Shown: positions 59,089 to 64,000 of the stretch, one piece after another
Layout: the number at the start of each line of letters is the position of its first letter
How positions within the stretch are numbered: the first letter of the stretch is position 1
Assembly: GCA_009781495.1 (NCBI GenBank)
Contig: WQYA01000001.1
Location: 112,187-176,186 of the forward strand
From: Cystobacterineae bacterium
GTDB taxonomy: Bacteria; Myxococcota; Myxococcia; Myxococcales; Myxococcaceae
Direction of reading: 5' to 3'
DNA: 64,000 nt
The notes under the pieces: generated by a model
What the model saw: the letters and a program-made list of their open reading frames with translations, nothing else
Database searches by the model: none
What the model was told of the DNA's origin: nothing
Made by a program: the position numbers and the translations under genes

Positions 59089-60156
59089 ATGGCTGAAGAA
59101 ACCACCGCCCGTCGCAAGGACGACCATTTGGAGCTGTGCGCCACCCAGGAAGTAGAGCCGCCGACCAACAAGACCCTCTTGGAGGCCGTGCACCTGGTGC
59201 ACTGTGCGATGCCGGAGATGGCATTGGAAGAGGCCGACTTGTCTTGCCAGTGGTTTGGGAAGAGACTCAAAGCGCCGCTGTTGATTGCAGGGATGACGGG
59301 GGGGACGGAGCGTGCTTTGGCCGTCAACCGGGCCTTGGCGAGGGCAGCGCAGGAGCATGGCATTGCGTTTGGGCTGGGCAGCCAGCGGGCGATGGGGGAG
59401 AGGGAGGACTTGGCCTCCACCTTTGCAGTAAGGGACGTAGCGCCCACGGCTTTGCTAATAGGAAACATAGGGCTACGCCAAGCTGCCGGGCTGGGCATAG
59501 ACAGGGTACGCCGCCTGGCAGACGCCATTGGTGCGGATGCCTTGGCCTTGCACCTCAACCCCGCGCAGGAACTGGCGCAGCCGGAGGGGGACAGGGATTT
59601 TCGCGGGGGCTATAAGCTGGTTGAAATGTTGGCCGAAGCTTTTGGGGAGCGTTTGCTGGTAAAGGAGACGGGGTGCGGCATTTCGCCGAAGGTGGCCAAG
59701 CGTTTGGTTTCTCTGGGCATAGAAAGCATAGACGTTTCAGGCCTGGGGGGGACTTCCTGGATACGCGTAGAGCAATTGCGCCACACGGGGGAGGGGGGGG
59801 AGGGTTTAGAGCCCGAGTTTGCGGGGTGGGGGATACCGACGGCGGCGGCCATTGCCTCGGTACGCGAGGCGCTGGGCCCCATGGCGCATTTGGTAGCTTC
59901 CGGGGGTATACGCAGTGGCCTAGAGGTGGCTAAAGCTTTAGCCCTAGGGGCCGATATTGTAGGGATGGCCCTACCCTTTTTTAAAGCACTCAACACAGGG
60001 GGGGAGGCCGCAGTCGCCGCCCTGCTTCAACGGCTTTTACATACCCTGAAACAGACGATGTTGTTGTGTGGCGCTCGAAATGTGGGGGAGCTTCGACGCA
60101 AGCCCAAAGTGGTGGGTGGGGAGCTGCGCACCTGGCTGGAACATTTGAAGGAATAG
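59089..60156 (+). CDS. fni: Type 2 isopentenyl-diphosphate delta-isomerase
   Basis: APLLIAGMTGGTERALAVNRALARAAQEHGIAFGLGSQRAM; KETGCGISPKVAKRL; DVSGLGGTSW; ASGGIRSGLEVAKALALGADIVGMALPF. Confidence 0.95.
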   Translation: MAEETTARRKDDHLELCATQEVEPPTNKTLLEAVHLVHCAMPEMALEEADLSCQWFGKRLKAPLLIAGMTGGTERALAVNRALARAAQEHGIAFGLGSQRAMGEREDLASTFAVRDVAPTALLIGNIGLRQAAGLGIDRVRRLADAIGADALALHLNPAQELAQPEGDRDFRGGYKLVEMLAEAFGERLLVKETGCGISPKVAKRLVSLGIESIDVSGLGGTSWIRVEQLRHTGEGGEGLEPEFAGWGIPTAAAIASVREALGPMAHLVASGGIRSGLEVAKALALGADIVGMALPFFKALNTGGEAAVAALLQRLLHTLKQTMLLCGARNVGELRRKPKVVGGELRTWLEHLKE

Positions 60157-60174
60157 GAAGGCGAAGCATTTGCG

Positions 60175-61515
60175 ATGGACGACAAGAGTGCGTTGAATTC
60201 TCGTTTAAGTGGCTTCCACAAGGGCTCCATTGCCGAGCGCCTGGAGAAGCTGCACACGCTGTTGGGGGTGGAAGCGGCACAGTTGCGTGCTTTGTTGCCC
60301 GAGGCGAGCCTCAGCATGGAGACGGCCGGGCAGATGATAGAGAACGCCATAGGGGTATTCTCCTTACCGATGGGGCTGGCCACCAATTTTAGGGTAAACC
60401 AACGGGACTACCTGATACCGATGGCCATAGAGGAGCCCTCGGTATTGGCGGCGGTTTCCTTTGCGGCCAAAACGGTACGCGAGGCGGGTGGTTTTGAAGC
60501 CGAAACCGACGGCTCCTGGATGATAGGGCAAATACAGCTGACGCAGTTTGGCGCTCCCGACAAAGCGGGCAAGAAGTTGTTGGCGAACAAGGAAGCGATA
60601 TTGGAACTTGCCAACAGCGTACACCCGAACATGTTAAAGCGTGGTGGGGGGGCGAGGGATATGGAGATAAGGCTTTTACCTGCGCCGGAGGGCCCGAAGG
60701 GGGAGCCCCTTTTGGTGGTGCATTTGGTGGTAGACGCGCAGGAGGCGATGGGGGCCAATTTGGTAAACACCATGGCCGAGGCCGTAGCCCCCCTCATTGA
60801 GGAATTAACAGGGGGGCGGGTATTTTTACGCATACTCTCCAACCTGGCCGACAGGCGTTTGGCGAGGGCGAAGTGCCGCATACCGGTGTCGCTTTTGGCC
60901 ACCGCAGAGAGCCCGGGGGAGGCGGTAGCCCAGGGGGTGGTGCAGGCCAGCCGTTTTGCCATGGCCGACCCCTACCGCGCCGCCACGCACAACAAGGGCA
61001 TTATGAATGGCATAGACGCCATGGCCATTGCCGCGGGGCAAGACTTTCGCGCCATTGAGGCGGGGGCGCATGCCTTTGCTTGCAGGGATGGACAATATAG
61101 GCCGCTGTCCACATGGACATTAGAGGGCACTGAGTTAATAGGCCGTATAGAGTTACCCCTAGCCCTAGGGACAGTAGGGGGCCCCATAAAAATACACCCA
61201 GGAGTACAAGCCGTTTTTAAAATTCTCCGCATTCAAAGCGTCCACGAGTTGGCCATGGTAATGGCCTCCGTAGGGCTGGCCCAAAACTTTTCAGCCGTAC
61301 GCGCCCTAGGCTCCACAGGCATTCAACGCGGCCACATGGCCATGCATGCGCGCAGCGTCGCAGCGACAGCGGGGGCCACCGCCGACGAGGTGGCCGACAT
61401 TGCAAAAGCCTTGGTGGCCTCCAAGGAAATTAAGGTGGAAAAAGCCAGGGAGTTGTTGGCCGCCTTGCGTGCACAAACCGGCCATACTCCAAACGACAAG
61501 GGCCCTCTCCTATGA
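60175..61515 (+). CDS. mvaA: Hydroxymethylglutaryl-CoA reductase (class II)
   Basis: ENAIGVFSLPMGLATNFRVNQRDYLIPMAIEEPSVLAAVSFAAKTVREAGGF; THNKGIMNGIDAMAIAAGQDFRA; RGHMAMHARSVA. Confidence 0.96.
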   Translation: MDDKSALNSRLSGFHKGSIAERLEKLHTLLGVEAAQLRALLPEASLSMETAGQMIENAIGVFSLPMGLATNFRVNQRDYLIPMAIEEPSVLAAVSFAAKTVREAGGFEAETDGSWMIGQIQLTQFGAPDKAGKKLLANKEAILELANSVHPNMLKRGGGARDMEIRLLPAPEGPKGEPLLVVHLVVDAQEAMGANLVNTMAEAVAPLIEELTGGRVFLRILSNLADRRLARAKCRIPVSLLATAESPGEAVAQGVVQASRFAMADPYRAATHNKGIMNGIDAMAIAAGQDFRAIEAGAHAFACRDGQYRPLSTWTLEGTELIGRIELPLALGTVGGPIKIHPGVQAVFKILRIQSVHELAMVMASVGLAQNFSAVRALGSTGIQRGHMAMHARSVAATAGATADEVADIAKALVASKEIKVEKARELLAALRAQTGHTPNDKGPLL

Positions 61516-62423
61516 AGGCTGCGGGTTTTGGCGCAGGCAAAGTCATTCTCCTGGGAGAACATGCCGTGGTTTATGGCTACCCGGCCATTGCGGGAGCCCT
61601 GCCGCTCGGCGTTTATGCGCACATGGAGGCGGCGGAGCGCTGCGCCTTGCAGACGCCCGGCAACCTCGACGAGAAGCAGAGGGCGCTTTTGCAGCAGGCT
61701 TTTGGGCGGGCTGCCGAGTTTGCCGCTTGGCCGAAGGTGTTGTTGCGCCTGGAGGCCAGCTTGCCCATGGGTGCGGGGTTGGGCAGCTCCGCCGCGGTTT
61801 CCGTGGCCTGCGCGAAGGCTTTGGCGCTGGCGGCATTCCCCCATGAGACGCGCGAGGCGCAGCTTGAGAAAGCCGCTGAAATGGCATGGCGCATGGAGCA
61901 GGTTTTCCACGGCAGCCCTTCCGGGGTGGACAACGCCACCAGCTTGCGTGAAACTTTGTTGTGGTTTTGCCAGGGCAAGGTGGAGACGCTTTCCTGCCCT
62001 ACCCCCCTCAAAATACTCATAGCCATGGCGGGCCAACGCTCCCCCACCCAAAGTACGGTAGCCCAATTGCGCGAGCGCCAGAAGAAGTGGCCTGGGCACC
62101 ACAAGCGCCTGTTTGAGGAAATAGGCCGCTGTACAGAGGAGGCGAGGGGGGCCATAGAGGCGGGGGACTTAGCGCTTTTAGGGGAGTTAATGAATGTCAA
62201 CCAGGGTTTGTTAGCGGCGATGCAATTGGACTCTGAAAAGCTTATACAAAAAATACACAGGCTAAGGGGTTTAGGGGCCCTAGGGGCGAAGCTAACAGGG
62301 GCCGGGGGTGACGGTGGTGCAGTAGTCGGTTTATTTGAAGCCCCCGAAGGCCCCATGGAAACATTGAGGGCCGAGGGTGTGGAATGTTTCGCCTGCCAAT
62401 TGGCGGGCCCGAGGAGCCTTTAA
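61512..62423 (+). CDS. mvk: Mevalonate kinase (GHMP family)
   Basis: GKVILLGEHAVVYGYPAIAGALP; LPMGAGLGSSAAVSVA; KLTGAGGDGGAVVGLF. Confidence 0.94.
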   Translation: MKAAGFGAGKVILLGEHAVVYGYPAIAGALPLGVYAHMEAAERCALQTPGNLDEKQRALLQQAFGRAAEFAAWPKVLLRLEASLPMGAGLGSSAAVSVACAKALALAAFPHETREAQLEKAAEMAWRMEQVFHGSPSGVDNATSLRETLLWFCQGKVETLSCPTPLKILIAMAGQRSPTQSTVAQLRERQKKWPGHHKRLFEEIGRCTEEARGAIEAGDLALLGELMNVNQGLLAAMQLDSEKLIQKIHRLRGLGALGAKLTGAGGDGGAVVGLFEAPEGPMETLRAEGVECFACQLAGPRSL

Positions 62424-63424
62424 TGGCGAATGCAAGCGGCAAAGCGACAGCGGTAGCCCATTCCAACATTGCCCTGGTGAAATATTGGGGCAAGCGCAAC
62501 GAGGCCCTGGTTTTGCCTTGGCAAAGCAGCCTCTCTGTGACGCTGGCCCCGCTGGAAGTGAAGACGACGGTAGCGTTTGGCGCGCCCGAGGACAGCGTGC
62601 AACTCAACGGCAAGGAAGCCAAAGGCAGCGAGAGGGCGCGGGTACTTGCCTTGACAGAGGTGGTACGCCAAAACATGCCGCATTTGGGCCCCGCGCGCAT
62701 ATGCAGCGAGGGCAACTTTCCTGCTTCCGCGGGGCTGGCCAGCAGCGCGGCGGCTTTTGCGGCATTGGCCTTGGCTTTGAGGGGGGCGGCGGGTTTGCCT
62801 TTGGAGGTGGAGGCGACGTCTGTTTTGGCGCGTTTGGGCTCCGGCTCCGCCTGCCGCAGCATACAAGGCGGCATATGCGTATGGCAGCGTGGCGAGCGTG
62901 AAGACGGCGCCGACAGTTTTGCGCGCCAGCATTTTGGGCCGGGGCATTGGCCCGCGCTGCGCATGGTAGCGGTGATTCTCAACCGTGAGGAGAAGGCGGT
63001 AAAGTCCCGGGACGGCATGCGCAACACGGTGCAAACCTCCCCCTATTATTCCGCATGGACAGAGGCTGCCGAAGCGGACATAAAGCCGGCCCTGGAAGCC
63101 ATTGCTGTGCGCGACTTGGAGAAGCTGGGCGCTTTGGCTGAGCGCAACGCCTGGCGTATGCACGCCACCAGTTTTGCGGCGGCCCCCCCTCTTTCCTATA
63201 TGAAGCCTGCGACGTTGGCGCTGTTGTTGGCCCTTGAGGAGGAGCGCCGCAAGGGGACGGCGGTATGGTTTACGTTGGATGCGGGGCCCAACCCGGTGTT
63301 GCTGACGGAGGAAGCGCATGTGCACAAGGTATTGGCTTTTGCCGAGCGTTTTTCGCCTTTGCAGACGGTGCTATGCCACCCCGGCGAGGATGCGCGCCTC
63401 TTAAGTGAAGGCCATTTATTTTAA
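62423..63424 (+). CDS. mvaD: Diphosphomevalonate decarboxylase (TAATG coupled to mvk)
   Basis: ATAVAHSNIALVKYWGKRNEALVLPWQSSLSVTL; FPASAGLASSAAAFAALALAL; WFTLDAGPNPVLLTE. Confidence 0.95.
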   Translation: MANASGKATAVAHSNIALVKYWGKRNEALVLPWQSSLSVTLAPLEVKTTVAFGAPEDSVQLNGKEAKGSERARVLALTEVVRQNMPHLGPARICSEGNFPASAGLASSAAAFAALALALRGAAGLPLEVEATSVLARLGSGSACRSIQGGICVWQRGEREDGADSFARQHFGPGHWPALRMVAVILNREEKAVKSRDGMRNTVQTSPYYSAWTEAAEADIKPALEAIAVRDLEKLGALAERNAWRMHATSFAAAPPLSYMKPATLALLLALEEERRKGTAVWFTLDAGPNPVLLTEEAHVHKVLAFAERFSPLQTVLCHPGEDARLLSEGHLF

Positions 63425-63442
63425 GAGTAGGAGGGGTATTTT

Positions 63443-63732
63443 CGCCTGCGGCGGGCTTACAAAGAAATTCCCCTCCGCGGAGGGGTACCGGCGTAGCCGG
63501 GGGGGTGGTAGTTGTTTAGGGCTCAGGGCTGTGGGGGTAGAAACAATTTTTTCGCCCTTCGGGTGGTTTTTGGTGCTGGGCCTGCGGCCCGACTGTCTCC
63601 TTTTTTCGAGCGTTGTTTTTTTCTCCCATTGAGCGTTATTTATTAGGCCCTGGCGGGCCCGCCTTCTTCCCTCACTTTGTGCGTCAGTTTTCGCCTGACG
63701 GCGAGTCACTTTTTTTGAATGACAAAAAAAGT
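63443..63732. repeat. Hairpin-dense noncoding region (multiple perfect short inverted repeats)
   Basis: CGCC-TGC-GGCG (63443-63453); CCCCTCCGCGGAGGGG (63470-63485); CCGGC-GTA-GCCGG (63488-63500); GGGCC-TGC-GGCCC (63578-63590); GGCGGGCCCGCC (63652-63663); CGTCAG-N7-CTGACG (63682-63700); ACTTTTTTT-N7-AAAAAAAGT (63708-63732). Confidence 0.85.
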
Positions 63733-63901
63733 AACCAAAAAAATCACTCCCCGAGGGCCCTGCGGGGCTTTGGCAGCACTCGCGACCCCCTCGAACACTT
63801 TACTTGATCCACCCCATCATTCCGGGGCCGTTCACGCTGTGCAAAATTGAATGGCTGAAGCACTGCTACCTGCCCCCCCTCGAACGCCGCAGGGGGCTCT
63901 C

Positions 63902-64000
63902 GCCCCCCGCTCGTACTCCACAACAGTGTAGCCCCCCGCTCGTACTCCACAACAGTGTAGCCCCCTACTCGTACTCCACAACAGTGTAGCCCCCCGCTCG
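63902..64000. repeat. 29-bp direct tandem repeat, at least 3.4 copies, runs off window
   Basis: GCCCCCCGCTCGTACTCCACAACAGTGTA at 63902-63930, 63931-63959, 63960-63988 (CG->TA variant), partial 63989-64000; no spacers. Confidence 0.95.

Noticed and set aside
61323-62356. Large minus-strand ORFs opposite the mevalonate operon
   Set aside because: GC-rich antisense open frames; plus-strand genes carry diagnostic GHMP and HMGR motifs.
63902-64000. Possible CRISPR array at right edge
   Set aside because: Units are directly adjacent 29-mers with no spacers and no cas genes in the window; tandem repeat instead.

Overview
The window is a gene-dense, moderately GC-rich bacterial chromosome segment. 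The lineage cannot be assigned from sequence alone; a delta/Myxococcota-like Gram-negative would fit but is unproven. Recognisable housekeeping content: a truncated moaA at the left edge (missed by the ORF track), an HD-GYP response regulator, a thiO-like oxidase, lpd, a large alpha-2-macroglobulin with PBP1C, tRNA-Arg(CCG), SPFH/NfeD, metH, groES-groEL, NUDIX, rpoZ, a racemase, an aldehyde dehydrogenase, a ClpA-type unfoldase, a TolC/MacA/MacB-like export operon with two permeases, a polyprenyl synthase, glgB, a PHP protein, fur, a TlpA-like lipoprotein, a run of small single-TM proteins, a CHASE2 cyclase, an M16 peptidase, a sensor kinase, a PEGA protein, and a mevalonate-pathway operon (fni, HMGR, mvk, mvaD). 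The most interesting accessory content is: (i) a DUF4157/eCIS-core polymorphic toxin precursor with an AT-rich C-terminal tip and adjacent putative immunity gene (13420-16459); (ii) a lipoprotein with an HEAGH zincin motif next to a secreted partner, resembling a metallopeptidase effector/immunity pair (29119-30383); (iii) an orphan AT-rich lipoprotein/coiled-coil pair (52969-53720); (iv) a five-gene run of small membrane proteins (48091-49492); and (v) a hairpin-dense noncoding region ending in a 29-bp tandem array at the right edge (63425-64000). All family calls are from motif recognition by eye; no searches were run.
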